From NCBI GenBank assembly GCA_003427395.1, contig BFEA01000179.1, positions 2,289,803-2,347,094 on the forward strand: a stretch of 57,292 nucleotides of DNA, given 5' to 3'. Position 1 is the first letter of the stretch. Each line of letters begins with the position of its first letter. Below are positions 32,590-42,853 of this stretch, one piece after another. A model generated the notes under the pieces. It made no database searches. It worked only from the letters and a program-made list of their open reading frames with translations, and had not been told where the DNA came from. The translations under genes and the position numbers were made by a program. This DNA comes from Chara braunii. Taxonomy: Eukaryota; Streptophyta; Charophyceae; Charales; Characeae.

Positions 32590-32935
32590 GTGTAAATTTT
32601 GGTAAGCTACTTTCTCTACGGGAAGCGCTGCCGAAATTTCTGCAAATCCAAGAAGTTCATCAAATTTTGGATTTTTCAAAAGTTCAATTTTTCTAAATTT
32701 CATACCTGACCTAGTATAAATCTGGAAAGTCTCTTTTTTTAGGGAGTGTTGTCCTAATTTTTGCTAGTTCAAGGAGTTAGACAAAATTTGACTTTGAAAA
32801 GTCAAAGACTATTTCTGTTTTCATATTCGGGCTGATATAAATTCTGAAAAGACACTTTTCCTACGGGAAGCGCTGCCAAAATTTTCTTAGTTTGAAGGAG
32901 TTAGATTATATTTTGACAGGTGACAATTTTGACAA
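32590..32935. repeat. About 122-bp tandem repeat, three copies
   Basis: CTACGGGAAGCGCTGCC(G/A)AAA appears at about 32615 and 32859, with a diverged middle copy (TTAGGGAGTGTTGTCC) at about 32737. Each is followed by a T-rich stretch with an AAG(A/G)AGTT word. Confidence 0.65.
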
Positions 32936-32939
32936 CCTA

Positions 32940-34370
32940 CTCTGTATAAAGGAAATTCTGTCAAAGGTCTACCTTTTCTTGGGCACTTGCTTAGAGGTAG
33001 ACTTAGGCTTAGTTAAATAGGATGGTTTGAGTGAGATCGTGATATGGAGATTATTCTCCATGAATGTACAGACTTAGCTTGGGGATTGGTCTGTCTTGTG
33101 TTACAGGTCTTCTTGATCGATTGATTTAGGATTTGGAATAGATTAACTTGATCCTACAATGATCACCTTCTGTTATCACTGATAACAGGTCGGTCGCCGA
33201 TTCGCCGGTTTACGACTCAATTCTAACTCACCCTCAATACTCAACCTGAAAGGGTTTAACCCTGGTGATTTTATTGTTTTGTTAAGGTTTCACCCGGACT
33301 TTTATTGAATGGCTATTTAACAAAGGTGTTGAGTATTTAATTATGGTTGGTTGGACATGAAGCTGGGGCTTGCATGACTAAAGCGAGGGGTATGAGTGTA
33401 GAAGTTGGTTGGAGTCGACTCCGTGTAGTGCGTGAACTTTTTGTTTGACTCTTTGATGTGATTGCAGGTATATATGGTGGTTCGGATTTGGATTGGCCTG
33501 CCTACGATCACACGTATATCTATGGCTATGAGGAGTCCCACTGTGGTTGTGAAAAGTGATCGTCACATACTTATCCCCCTTATATATATATAAAAATATA
33601 TGTGTACCTATGTTGGGAGTTCGCGTGGCCTGAGGGGCCCGCGTATTAAAGGTAAAAGTTGAGGTTGGGGTTAAGAAAAGAAAGGTAAACCTCTTTATTG
33701 ATTATATGATTCTTGATGATTTCTTAGTCGGACATTGGTCCTAGGCCGGGATTCGAGGTCCTTGTCCATAGCATCCCAAACCCTAGACTCTGCATGGAAG
33801 GAATCTTCCCCCGCGCCAAGCCTATTTGCCCTACCTGCCGAGACTCTAAGGCCAAAGGCCGGAGGTCTCGCGGCGGCCGCACGTCTATTCCTTCAGCCGT
33901 GCAATATCGTGAGGGATTAGACCATCACGATACTTCGAGTTTGACACTTGAGTGTCATACGCGGTACTCGGACCCACGAGGGACCACTTGATTGTGGGCA
34001 CTACATAGTACATCATCATTGTGACTGCATGCGCAGGCTTGCATTGCGAGTCGGTATGAGTAGACTCTGCGTCCGCGCGGTTTTATATTAAGTCTCGCGC
34101 TCAACGCCTATCTGATTTCCGCGTCAGAAAGTTATGGGATGGCTACCGAGGGACGAGGAGCGTTGTCGCATTGTTTATTTTGTATCGTTTCGTGTATGTG
34201 TGTTTTTATTTTTATGTTCTTTATAGTGGTGTGAGCGTGGCGTGTGGGATGCGCCCTAGTCGACCGTGCGTACCCCCTATGTTTACGACGGATCGCGCTT
34301 GGGACTTCAGCCCCCCAAGCTGTCGGGTCCCGTGCAGGTCCGATAGAGGCGTATTACCGTGCGTACCCCC
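32940..34370. other. No recognisable gene
   Basis: Contains a short TATATA tract (about 33574-33600) and two copies of CCGTGCGTACCCCCTATG (34265 and 34357). Nothing else supportable. Confidence 0.5.
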
Positions 34371-34911
34371 TATGCTACAGCGAACAAGAAACGCCCTCGG
34401 CTGGTCCACCTCTGCGATTGCAGTTGATCAACTTTCGTACTGTGGACTGGTAGCTCGGCGGGGATACGCCCACCGAAGGGAGGTGACAGCTCCCCTAAGG
34501 TGGAGGTAAGTCATGCCTCGCGTAGGCCCTATCATGTCGTAGGGGCTCGTGAGAGGTATGGCTGGCGCACTCGGCCGGAGTGGCTTGCGGAAGCTCCATG
34601 TATATTCGCGACGAGGATTTAGACCGACTCCTGCGTGACGCGGCCGAGAGGGTCCCGCGCTGCCCCGTGCGGTGCCGGACCTATGCGCTCGACAGGTGGC
34701 GCTCCAACCCAGTGTGCCAGCCATACCTCTCGTGAGCCCCTACGACAGGATAAAGCCTACGCGAGGCCCGACTTACCTCCACCTTACGGGAGCTGTCACC
34801 TCCCTTCGGTGGGTGTATTCCCACCGAGCTACCACTCCACAGTACGAAAGCTGATCACCTGCAATCGCAGAGGTGGACCAGCCGAGGGCGTTTCTCGTTC
34901 GTTGTAGCATA
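34371..34911. repeat. Long inverted repeat, arms about 213 bp
   Basis: The left arm 34371-34583 (starting TATGCTACAG) pairs with the right arm 34699-34911 (ending GTAGCATA) at about 85-90% by eye, around a 115-bp spacer. Shared blocks include AACGCCCTCGGCTGGTCCAC and CCACCGAAGGGAGGTGACAG. A 37-bp segment with TTCGCGACGAGGATTTAGAC occurs in the spacer (about 34603) and again right after the right arm (about 34913), directly before the LTR. It could be a foldback element or an inverted duplication. Confidence 0.8.
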
Positions 34912-35389
34912 TATTCGCGACGAGGATTTAGACCGACTCCTGTGTTGTCGGAGAGCGGCGCGCCACGTCAACATATAGTTGACTCGTCGCGGCCAGCCTC
35001 CGCACCATAGGGTTGCTTGTGGTCACGATCAGCAGAATGTTGACGCGCTGGTTTGGCCCTTGGGTCGAGTCAGCGGACAAGACGGCACGGCGGTGCAGCC
35101 CCATGGAGATCGAATCACAGCTTTTGGGCTGAAACGCCGCGTCTGCAAGGGCTAGATTAGTATGACCCGGTCCAAACGGTACTGAAAATGGACCAAGGGT
35201 TAGTGAGAAAAATAGAATTGACCACTTGGGACCTGACTTGGCGCGTCGGGAAGGGTACGGGCCGAAATGGTCAAGGGGAATACGGGATTGGGCCCCTAAT
35301 TATGATTAAGAGGGGTGTTTTATTTTTAAAACAAGGCCGACCCTTAGTATTCCAAAGTCGGGCCAGCCCAACCCGATGCCAATTTTAGC

Positions 35390-35880
35390 ATTGGTCCGTG
35401 CTATTTTTAGCGTTGGCCGCGCTATTTTTGGCACAAGCCTGAGTTATTTTTAGCGCAGGCTCGAGCTAAATATAGCGCAGGCCCATGCTATTTTTAGCAT
35501 GGGGCTGACTGTCCGTATCCCAAGGTTGGGGTTGTTCCAAGTCCCACGCTATTTTGAGCCAAGTCCCGCGTTATTTTTAGCGCAGTCCCGTGCTAATTTT
35601 AGCACAAGCCTGCGCTATATTTAGCGCATGCCCGTACTATTTTTAACACGGGACTGACTGTTCGTGTTCCGAAGTCGGGACTATCCCAGTCCCGTGCTAA
35701 TTTTAGCGCAGTCCCGAGCTAATTTTAGCACAGGCCCGCGCTATATTTAGCGCAGGCCCGTGCTATTTTTAACACAGGGCTGAATGTTCGTGTCCCAAAG
35801 TCGGGACTGTCCCAGTCCCACGCTAATTTTAGCGCAGGCCTGTGCTAATTTTAGCACACGCCTGTGCTATTTTTAGCCCA
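35390..35880 (+). repeat. U3 array of GCTATTTTTAGCGC units
   Basis: Short palindromic units (GCGCTAAATATAGCGC, GTGCTAATTTTAGCAC and similar) are joined by CAGGCCCG or CAGTCCCG spacers. They recur in all four LTR copies just upstream of the TATA and could bind a regulator. Confidence 0.75.
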
Positions 35881-35908
35881 AGGACTGCTGCACCTTGCCC
35901 GATCACCC

Positions 35909-35936
35909 GGCCTCTTCACTATAAAAAAGAGGCCGA
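35909..35936 (+). promoter_or_regulatory. LTR promoter: TATA box inside a 9-bp inverted repeat
   Basis: CGGCCTCTT (35909-35917) and AAGAGGCCG (35928-35936) flank TATAAAAAA (35921-35929). The TATA is present in all four LTR copies. If used, transcription starts near 35950. That leaves about 1 kb of U3 and puts about 5.8 kb of the LTR into the RNA leader. Confidence 0.65.
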
Positions 35937-36289
35937 GCCACTTGAGAAGAGAGAGACCCTCACTTGCGGGAACGTGGAAGGGCTGGCGGAACGGCGAACT
36001 AGGGCTGCTGCGCTGGAGCAAGTAAGAGAAAGAGAAGGACCAAGGCAAACAAAAGAGAGGTAAAGGGGTAGAGCAGCAAGGGGGAGTAAGGTCATAGCCC
36101 CTTTCCCTTGCCTCCCCTCCTATCTCTCTCTCTGCTCCTTTCTTTCCCTCTCTTCTTCTCCCCTCTCTTTGCTCGCTTCTATCATTCCCCGCAGTCAGGC
36201 CGGTCACTTATGGATAGACCCCCATTCTAATTTTTTTTTTTTTTTATTTTATGATCGCACCCTTGCATTTTCGGTGCACACCATTATTG

Positions 36290-36720
36290 CATTAGAGTTA
36301 CCGTATGCCTAAGTGCACCGCGCCAGAGAGCATAAGGGTTGCCGTATGCCTGAGCACACCGCGCCAGGGAGCATAAGGGTTTTTGTATGTCTGAGCGCAC
36401 TGCGCTAGAGAATCGGACTGTTGTATGTCTGAGCGCACTGCCCTAGAGAATCGGACTGCTGTATGTCTGAGCGCACTGCGCTAGAGAACCGAAGGATTGC
36501 TGTTCGTTGCGCCAAAGAACATCGAAGTTGCCTGAATGTCTGAGCGCACTGCGCAAGAGAACCGAAGGACTCTTGTTCGCTGCGCCAAAAAACATCGAAG
36601 TCGCCTGAATGTCTGAGCGCACTGCGCTAGAGAATCGGACTGCTGTATGTCTGAGCGCACTGCGCTAGAGAACCGAAGGTCGTCTGTATGCCTGAGCGCA
36701 TCGCGCTAGAGAACCACGGG
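36290..36720 (+). repeat. 38-bp tandem array
   Basis: Units with GTCTGAGCGCACTGCGCTAG, in which AGCGC and GCGCT form a small hairpin. Same family as the 40-bp array of the minus copy. Confidence 0.85.
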
Positions 36721-36724
36721 GTAG

Positions 36725-37130
36725 CTGTTTGTATGAGCAAGCCGATTTATTGTACCAGCAGGCACTCAGATTGAGTATCTTTTTCGATTTATTGTGCCAG
36801 CAGGCGCTCAGATTAAGTATCTTTGCCGATTTATTGTGCCAACAGGCACTCAGATTGAGTATCTTTGCCGACTTATTGTGCCAGGAGGCACTCAAATTGA
36901 GTATCTTTGCCGATTTATTGTTCCAGCAGACACTCAGATTGAGTATCTTTGCCGTTTTATTGTGCCAGCAGGCACTCAGATTGAGTATCTTTGCCAATTC
37001 ATAGTGCCAGTAGGCACTCAAATTGAGTATCTTTGCCAATTTATTGTGTCAGCAGGCACCCAGATCGAGTACACCTATTTTGCAGTGCCAAGGGGCACCC
37101 AGATCGAGTAGACCGATTTTGCTGTGCCCG
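36725..37130 (+). repeat. 42-bp tandem array
   Basis: About nine units with GTGCCAGCAGGCACTCAGAT; the unit length is a multiple of three, which makes long spurious repeat-peptide ORFs on both strands. Confidence 0.85.
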
Positions 37131-37139
37131 ATGAATGAA

Positions 37140-38340
37140 AAGCGACTGTGCGCACTCAGACTTGAGTGCGACACTGCGCCCCTAATCTGGGAAACCGGGT
37201 TTGATGATCTTGAGTATATGCGACTGTGCGCACTCAGACTTGAGTGCGACACTGCGCCCTAAATCTGAGAAACCCGCTTTGATGATCTTGAGTATATGCG
37301 ACTGTGCGCACCCAGACTTGAGTGCGACACTGCGCCCTTAATCTGAGAAGTCCTCCTTGATGATCTTGAGTATGTGTGACTGTGCGCACTCAAACTTGAG
37401 TACGACACTGCGCCTTCGATTTGTAAGCTTTGTCTCAGTGACCTTGAGTGAGCGCAATACTGCGCATTTGAACAGTAGAGTCGTGCATTGATGAATTTGA
37501 ATGGTTGCGATTATGTGCACCCAGACTCAGCTTTGAGTAAGTGCCACATTGCTCGCTCGATCTGTGGGATTGCATCGATGATTCTGAGTAAGAGTGGTAT
37601 TGCAAAACTCGACCTTGATGAGTTTGAGTCTGTGCGACAGTGCGCACTTTATCCGTAAACTCCTGAGCCTGTGCAAAAGTGTGCACTCGATTTGAAAACT
37701 TAGCATTGATTATTCCGAGCAAGTGTGACTGTGCGCACTCGAGCTTGAGTGTGACACTGCACGGTCAATATGCAAAAACTCGACTATGATGATTTCGAGC
37801 CTGTGCGACATTGCGCACTTCATCTGTAAACCTGGCAATGATGATTTTGAGTCCGTGCGACATTGCGCACTTCACCTGTAAACTCGACCCTGATGATTTT
37901 NNNNNNNNNNNNNNNNNNNNNNNNNNNNNNNNNNNNNNNNNNNNNNNNNNNNNNNNNNNNNNNNNNNNNNNNNNNNNNNNNNNNNNNNNNNNNNNNNNNN
38001 NNNNNNNNNNNNNNNNNNNNNNNNNNNNNNNNNNNNNNNNNNNNNNNNNNNNNNNNNNNNNNNNNNNNNNNNNNNNNNNNNNNNNNNNNNNNNNNNNNNN
38101 NNNNNNNNNNNNNNNNNNNNNNNNNGTAAACCTGGCAATGATGATTTTGAGTCCGTGCGACATTGCGCACTTCACCTGTAAACTCGACCCTGATGATTTT
38201 GAGTTTGTGCGACAGTGCGCGCTCAGTGTGTAGACTTTGCTGAAGTTAGTACACCCAAGAGTGCTCAATCTGAGTACAATGCTTCTGATGATTCTGAGCC
38301 AGCGCGCTGGTGCGTACTCAAGCTGTGAACCTTCTTGCCG
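37140..38340 (+). repeat. About 77-bp tandem array (with gap)
   Basis: Units with GACTGTGCGCACTCAGACTT and a TTTGATGATCTTGAGTAT linker, degenerating toward the 3' side. Confidence 0.8.
37901..38125. other. Assembly gap, 225 N
   Basis: The 75 bp before the gap (37826-37900) are identical to the 75 bp after it (38126-38200). The window itself ends at the same LTR position. Confidence 0.98.
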
Positions 38341-38399
38341 ATTTTGAGAGCCAACAACTGCCCCATTGAGGGCTGACCCATCGAAGATCCTTGCCAATC

Positions 38400-39360
38400 C
38401 GGGACCTTACTCCAGTGCGCGCCCAGTCTCAGTTTGGCTGTTTGAGTGCGCGCCCAGTCTCAGTTTGGCTGTTTGAGTGCACGCCCAGTCTCAGCTTGGC
38501 TGTTTGAGTGGGAGCCCAGTCTCAGTTTGGCTGTTTGCGTGCGCGTCCGGTCTCAGTTTGGCTGTTTGAGTACGCGCCCGGTCTCAGTTTGGTTGTTTGA
38601 GTGCGCGCCCATTCTCAATTTGGCTGTTTTAGTGCGCGCCCAGTCTCAGTTTGGCTGTTTGAGTGCGTGCCCAGTCTCAGTTTGGCTGTTTGAATGCTCG
38701 CCCAAGCTTGGCATTGCTGTTAGAATGCGTGCCCATGCGCGCCCAAGCTTGGGATTGCTGTTAGAGTGCGCGCCCATGCTCACCCAAGCTTGGCATTGCT
38801 GTTAGAGTGCGCGCCCAAGAGCGTCCAAGCTTGGCATTGTTGTTAGAGTGCGCGCCCATGCGCGCCCAAGTTTGGCATTGCTGTTAGAGTGCGCGCCCAT
38901 GCGCGCTCAAGCTTGGCATTGCTGTTAGAGTGCACGGCCTTGCGCGTCCGAGCTTGAGAGTATTATTCAAGCGCGCGCCCATGCGCGCCCATGCTTGGCA
39001 TTGTCGAGAGAGTGCGCGCTCATTTGCGCCCAAGTTGGGTATAGCCATTTGAGTGTGCGCCCATGCACGCCCAAGCTAAGTATTGTCATCTGAGTATATG
39101 CTCGCGTGCGCCCATGATCAGTATTGATGTTTGAGTGTGCGGCCATGTGCGCGTATGCTCGGCATTGCTATTTGAGTGCGCGCCCAGTCCCGGTTAGGCT
39201 GTTCAAGTGCGCGCCCAGCCTCAGTTTGTTGTTAGAGTTTACGCCCATGCGTGCCCGGGCTAGATATTGCTATTTGAGTGCGCGCCCAGGCCCATAATTG
39301 CCATTTGAGTGTACGCCCATGCGCGCCCATGCTTGGTATTGTCACATGAGTGCGCCCTAG
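38400..39360 (+). repeat. 31-bp and 41-bp GCGCGCCC arrays
   Basis: First about nine units with CAGTCTCAGTTTGGCTGTTT, then 41-bp units with CAAGCTTGGCATTGCTGTTA. Reverse complement of 22000-23035. Confidence 0.85.
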
Positions 39361-39769
39361 CTTGAGTAGGCTATACGAGTGTGTGCTCTGATGATTTTGG
39401 AACGCACGTCCCGCCGATATGATGGTCGGGGATGCATGCCCAGCGAGTGTGATTAGTCTTGAGGACGTGACTGGATGTCTCTGATGGTATGACTAGCCCC
39501 AACCCCCGCTGATTTGATATCTTGCTGATCAGTCTCTGCATGGACGATATTCATATCAGACCCTGTGCGAACGGTATTTTTCCTCCACACATGATGTCAG
39601 TGCAGTCCGGTTTGCATGCGAAGTATTTTGCAACCGGCCTCTGTATAGATAATATCTTGATGATTAGTCTTTCTCAGTGACAATACTTGCAGTTCAGTCC
39701 TCATGTTCTAGTCCACTTGCTGCAGAGATACTCATATGATATTGCTATGATGAGTTGCTGAGTTGCTGA

Positions 39770-39960
39770 GTTGTTGTTCAGCCGGGCCCATTTAGGAGGG
39801 CCCCTATATCGAGTTGTTGCTGTTCAAGCGGGCCCATTCAGGCGGGCCCCTATATCGAGTTGTTGCTGTTCAGCCGGGCCCATTCAAGCGGGCCCCTATA
39901 TCGAGTTGTTGATGTTTAGTCGGACCCTCTCAGGCAGGCCCCTATATCGAGTTGATTGCT
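39770..39960 (+). repeat. 46-bp GGGCCC tandem array
   Basis: CCCCTATATCGAGTTGTTGC recurs at 39801, 39847 and 39893, giving a 46-bp unit. Confidence 0.9.
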
Positions 39961-40080
39961 GATCCAGCTCGGCACATTCAGACGGGCCTCTATATTGAGT
40001 TGGTTGTTGCCAGTTTGGCTGGTGGGTCTATTGAGGTGTAGTCCTCTCTGATCCCATCGAGTTGGGCTATTTTTCCCTAG

Positions 40081-40601
40081 TTGCTGATATCCCTCCTTTA
40101 TCGCCGGGACATCATTGCTCAGTATGACTACTTGTCAGGAGCATTTTTACTCTACTTTGCAGGTTGGTCAAGCTGGCTCCTTAACATGAGACACCCCCCA
40201 CATGGGGTAAGCTGGTTGAGAAGTTTTGTTACCGACACATTGGACATCAGAGCTTCGTCATTAGGGCCAATTAATCTCCCACATCGAGATACACGTTGGT
40301 GATCACTTACCACGTGAGATACGCTTGACAGGGAGTGAAGGGAACCACTTATGACCAGATTGCTGGCTATATCTTCCGCAGGGAGAGTTACTGGAGGGAA
40401 CAGTGGTTACATGTGGTGTTTCCCCAGATCTCCTTTGCACCAGGTGGTGCCTTCTATGACTTTGACGGTTGTAATCGTAAACCACTGAGCAGAGGTGGCA
40501 GCAAGGAAAAGAGGCGTCAAGATAGGAGGATCACGAGCGAGGTGGCCAGATTCGGGATACCTATTACCACCTGTCTACAGAGGTCAGAGACGGACGAGTG
40601 A
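40081..40601 (+). pseudogene. LTR ORF a, plus copy
   Basis: Counterpart of 21505-20864. The first half is broken: a frame from 40081 ends at 40302. The second half is open from 40335 (TTYDQIAGYIFRRESYWREQ, FPQISFAPGGAFYDFDG, SKEKRRQDRRITSEVARFG) and runs to a TGA at 40601 where the minus copy has TCA. Past that stop the same frame continues as DQEPCCVSDVDLGDYFDWDT in both copies. So the ancestral protein was longer and acidic at its C-terminus. Function unknown. Confidence 0.5.
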
Positions 40602-40783
40602 GACCAAGAGCCTTGTTGTGTCAGCGATGTTGACCTGGGAGACTATTTTGACTGGGATACTCACATAGACTTAGTACGCTTGAGTTTGGAGCAGGCCCTG
40701 CGAATCTAAAGACATTGGTCACTGGAGCGAGACGCAAAAGCAGCCCTACGACGGGTTGCTGATGTGATTGACCCAGGCATTAC

Positions 40784-41233
40784 ATGTCAGGAGGACCCAA
40801 GTCGGAGGAGGTAGCCAGCCCTTTTAGGGGGAAGGGACCAGTCCCATATATTGGGGATGACTACAATCATTTGGTGGGAGCAGACTTCGTTATACAGGTT
40901 TTTCGGAAGCCACTCTATGAAGACCGTTTCCTGGAGGTTTCATATGATTACATCTACGCCAAGGGACGGATTGAGATCTTGATCGGTGCCACAGGCAGCA
41001 TTTTCCTCGCCGAGGAGTTGTACCTCCGGAGTGTCGCGGATGAGGAGATGGCGAGATGTATGACATATATTAGCAAGATCGATCCTGCGGCATCTTTCGA
41101 CATCAGCTATGTGGTCCCGAACCAGATAGCCACTCAGGTTCTCAATGACGAGGAGGACCAGCGTGTACCAGATATGGAGTCCCAGGCAGTCGAGCCCACT
41201 CATGACGGGGTACCACTCGTTGTTATTGACTGA
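40784..41233 (+). CDS. LTR ORF b, plus copy (149 aa)
   Basis: An intact ORF starting MSGGPKSEEVASPFRGKGP. It has a mixed alpha/beta-looking core (FVIQVFRKPLYEDRFLEVSY, GRIEILIGATGSIFLAEEL) and an acidic end (NDEEDQRVPDMESQAVEPT). It lies wholly inside the 5' LTR, 560 bp before its end, so a copy should also exist in the 3' LTR beyond the window. The minus-copy version is conserved in sequence apart from one deletion, suggesting past selection. The start is supported by the conserved ATG in both copies. I recognise no family. Confidence 0.6.
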   Translation: MSGGPKSEEVASPFRGKGPVPYIGDDYNHLVGADFVIQVFRKPLYEDRFLEVSYDYIYAKGRIEILIGATGSIFLAEELYLRSVADEEMARCMTYISKIDPAASFDISYVVPNQIATQVLNDEEDQRVPDMESQAVEPTHDGVPLVVID

Positions 41234-41797
41234 GGCTCGTATATTCTAGTCACTCAGATGTATTATGACATTATTATGATTTATCAGTGATTGCAGCCCC
41301 TCCTTTATGGCTGCTTCTTCCATTTTTTGTGTACTACTCTTCAGTCTCGTATGTCTGGTCATGCTCTTGCAGAGTCTGGTTTCTGGTCTTTTCGTCCTCT
41401 CAGTGTTATCTGATTTATGATGTATGCCCTGTAATGCATGAAACGTTTATGCATGAGGTAACAAGTTATTTATCACTCCTTATCATAATAGGTAACACTC
41501 AAGGCTACTTGAAGGACTCCTGGATAATAGGGACTCCGATGACCTTGAGTCTAACCTTTATACGGGGTCAGGTGCAGGCGATAAAACCGAACGCCTCACT
41601 CTAAGCCGTGTCGCCGCTAGCAGGAGGGATAACCCTAACTACTCGACTGTGTGACAAAGGATGCTTGTGAATTCACTTCTAATTTTTCTAAAACTCTCCA
41701 AAATTCAGCGTGACAGTCTGCCAGTCCACCAACCCACTCCACTCGGTCGGGGAGGAACATCGAACCAGACCCTGAAACGGTGGGGGCGCGACAAAAA

Positions 41798-41815
41798 TGG
41801 CGCCGTTGCCGGGGA
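41798..41815 (+). promoter_or_regulatory. Primer-binding site, tRNA-Asp type
   Basis: TGGCGCCGTTGCCGGGGA is complementary to the last 18 nt of plant tRNA-Asp(GUC), including CCA, as I recall that tRNA. It starts four bases after the LTR end, and primes minus-strand DNA synthesis. Athila-type plant gypsy elements are known for this primer. Confidence 0.9.
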
Positions 41816-42048
41816 CTCAAAAACTTTGAGTTCCTGGGAGCGGACCTTGGTCACAATATTCAGTGACTAGGCAGCAGTCTAATATTTCATACAAGGTCTG
41901 GGTTAGGTCAGAAAGACTTTTCGGCTAGAGGAGCCCGAGAGGAGGGCCTCTTGCAGAAGTCTATCTGAAGTGACTCAGACCTGCGAGTAAGGGTTTGGAA
42001 TTCGTTTTCTGGACCCTTCGCTTGACAAGTCCATAAGTCAGAAACCAG

Positions 42049-42438
42049 ATGATGACTGAAGAGTATAATGTCCTAGAAGCCCTAACTCGTGTCACCTGCG
42101 GTGGTGCCTTCCCTTATATGTTTGTCAAATGCATTACTTGTGTAAAAAGTACGACGACTGTGCATGTGCTTGTCTCTAGATTCCTTGACACTGATGATTA
42201 TGATATTCGACCCTACATCCTAAAAGGGGCTGATCAGGACCTTAGTTTCTTTACCAATTGGGATGTCATAGTGGAGTGTGTCAAAACCGAGAGGGATCAG
42301 TTGAGACAGCAAGGGATAGAAGCGAGTTGGAGCTTATTGCCCAAAGTCTACGAGAAGATTCCCTCTTCGCCAGTACCTAAAGGATTTTTTGATGGTAGGA
42401 ACTGGCAACCAATCATCAATGCAGCGTTGAGAAGGTAG
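42049..42438 (+). CDS. Pre-gag ORF1 (domain copy 1, 129 aa)
   Basis: First of six ORFs between PBS and gag. The shared domain covers the whole protein: LTRVTCGGAFPYMFVKCITC (residues 12-31), VHVLVSRFLDTDDYDIRPYI (about 38-57), a linker with a conserved Trp, ASWSLLPKVYEKIPSSPVP (about 91-109) and GFFDGRNWQPIINAALRR at the end. It starts at two adjacent Met codons (ATGATG), about 235 bp after the PBS. No signal peptide, membrane helix or zinc motif is visible, and nothing suggests catalysis. The minus copy keeps all but the end. Function unknown. Proposals such as RNA binding, silencing suppression or a structural role cannot be told apart from sequence. Confidence 0.7.
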   Translation: MMTEEYNVLEALTRVTCGGAFPYMFVKCITCVKSTTTVHVLVSRFLDTDDYDIRPYILKGADQDLSFFTNWDVIVECVKTERDQLRQQGIEASWSLLPKVYEKIPSSPVPKGFFDGRNWQPIINAALRR

Positions 42439-42454
42439 AGTTAGTAGGCAGCCC

Positions 42455-42850
42455 ATGTCGGCAGTAACTAGAGCAATGAAGACACTTTCCAGGATCACGG
42501 CTGGAGGTGCCTTCCCATACGTCATTGAGAGGTGTGTGACTTGTGAGAACGACTCACTGATTCTATACGTCCTTGTAGTCCGATTCCTTGATACAAATGA
42601 GTATGATGTAAGGCCATACGTATCTGCTGGAACAAGGAGAGGGATTGATTATGAGGCATGTTGGGTAGTTGCTGCTGAGTATATCCTAGATGAAAGGTTG
42701 TTGTTGAAACAACAAGGAAAAAAAGTGACGTGGAGTGTCCTACCTAGAGAGTTTGAGAGATTCCCAAGCCCTCATGTGCCTGCTAGCTTCTGCGACGGGA
42801 AGGACTGGGGACCAATCCTCAACGCGGTATTAAGGGATCGAGTGTGGTGA
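42455..42850 (+). CDS. Pre-gag ORF2 (domain copy 2, 131 aa)
   Basis: Starts 16 nt after the ORF1 stop, in another frame. It carries the clearest version of the domain: LSRITAGGAFPYVIERCVTC, YVLVVRFLDTNEYDVRPYVS, a middle with CWVVAAEYILDERLLLKQQG, VTWSVLPREFERFPSPHVP and SFCDGKDWGPILNAVLRD. It differs from ORF1 enough to be an old duplicate rather than a recent one. The minus copy has a GAG-to-TAG stop after GGAFPYVI. Function unknown. Confidence 0.7.
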   Translation: MSAVTRAMKTLSRITAGGAFPYVIERCVTCENDSLILYVLVVRFLDTNEYDVRPYVSAGTRRGIDYEACWVVAAEYILDERLLLKQQGKKVTWSVLPREFERFPSPHVPASFCDGKDWGPILNAVLRDRVW

Positions 42851-42853
42851 GCT

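Larger units (their letters stand above)
34946..41793 (+). repeat. 5' LTR of plus element, 6848 bp
   Basis: Begins TGTCGGAGAGCGG and ends GCGCGACA, four A before the PBS. TGTCG and CGACA are a perfect terminal inverted pair. Order: unique start (34946-35380), U3 array (35390-35880), TATA (35921), leader, 38-bp array, 42-bp array, about 77-bp array with N gap, 31- and 41-bp arrays, 46-bp array, ORFs (40081-41233), 560-bp tail. Few LTRs of this length are known to me; most plant LTRs are 0.3-5 kb. Confidence 0.88.

Noticed and set aside
35851-36207. Minus-strand ORFs over the LTR leader (also 55172-55549)
   Set aside because: They arise from the purine/pyrimidine-rich leader, and differ in frame between LTR copies.
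36665-37111. Long repeat-peptide ORFs on both strands (ILNLSACWHNK and similar)
   Set aside because: They are the 42-bp array read in any frame without stops; the DNA unit, not a protein, explains them. The same holds for 56081-56426.
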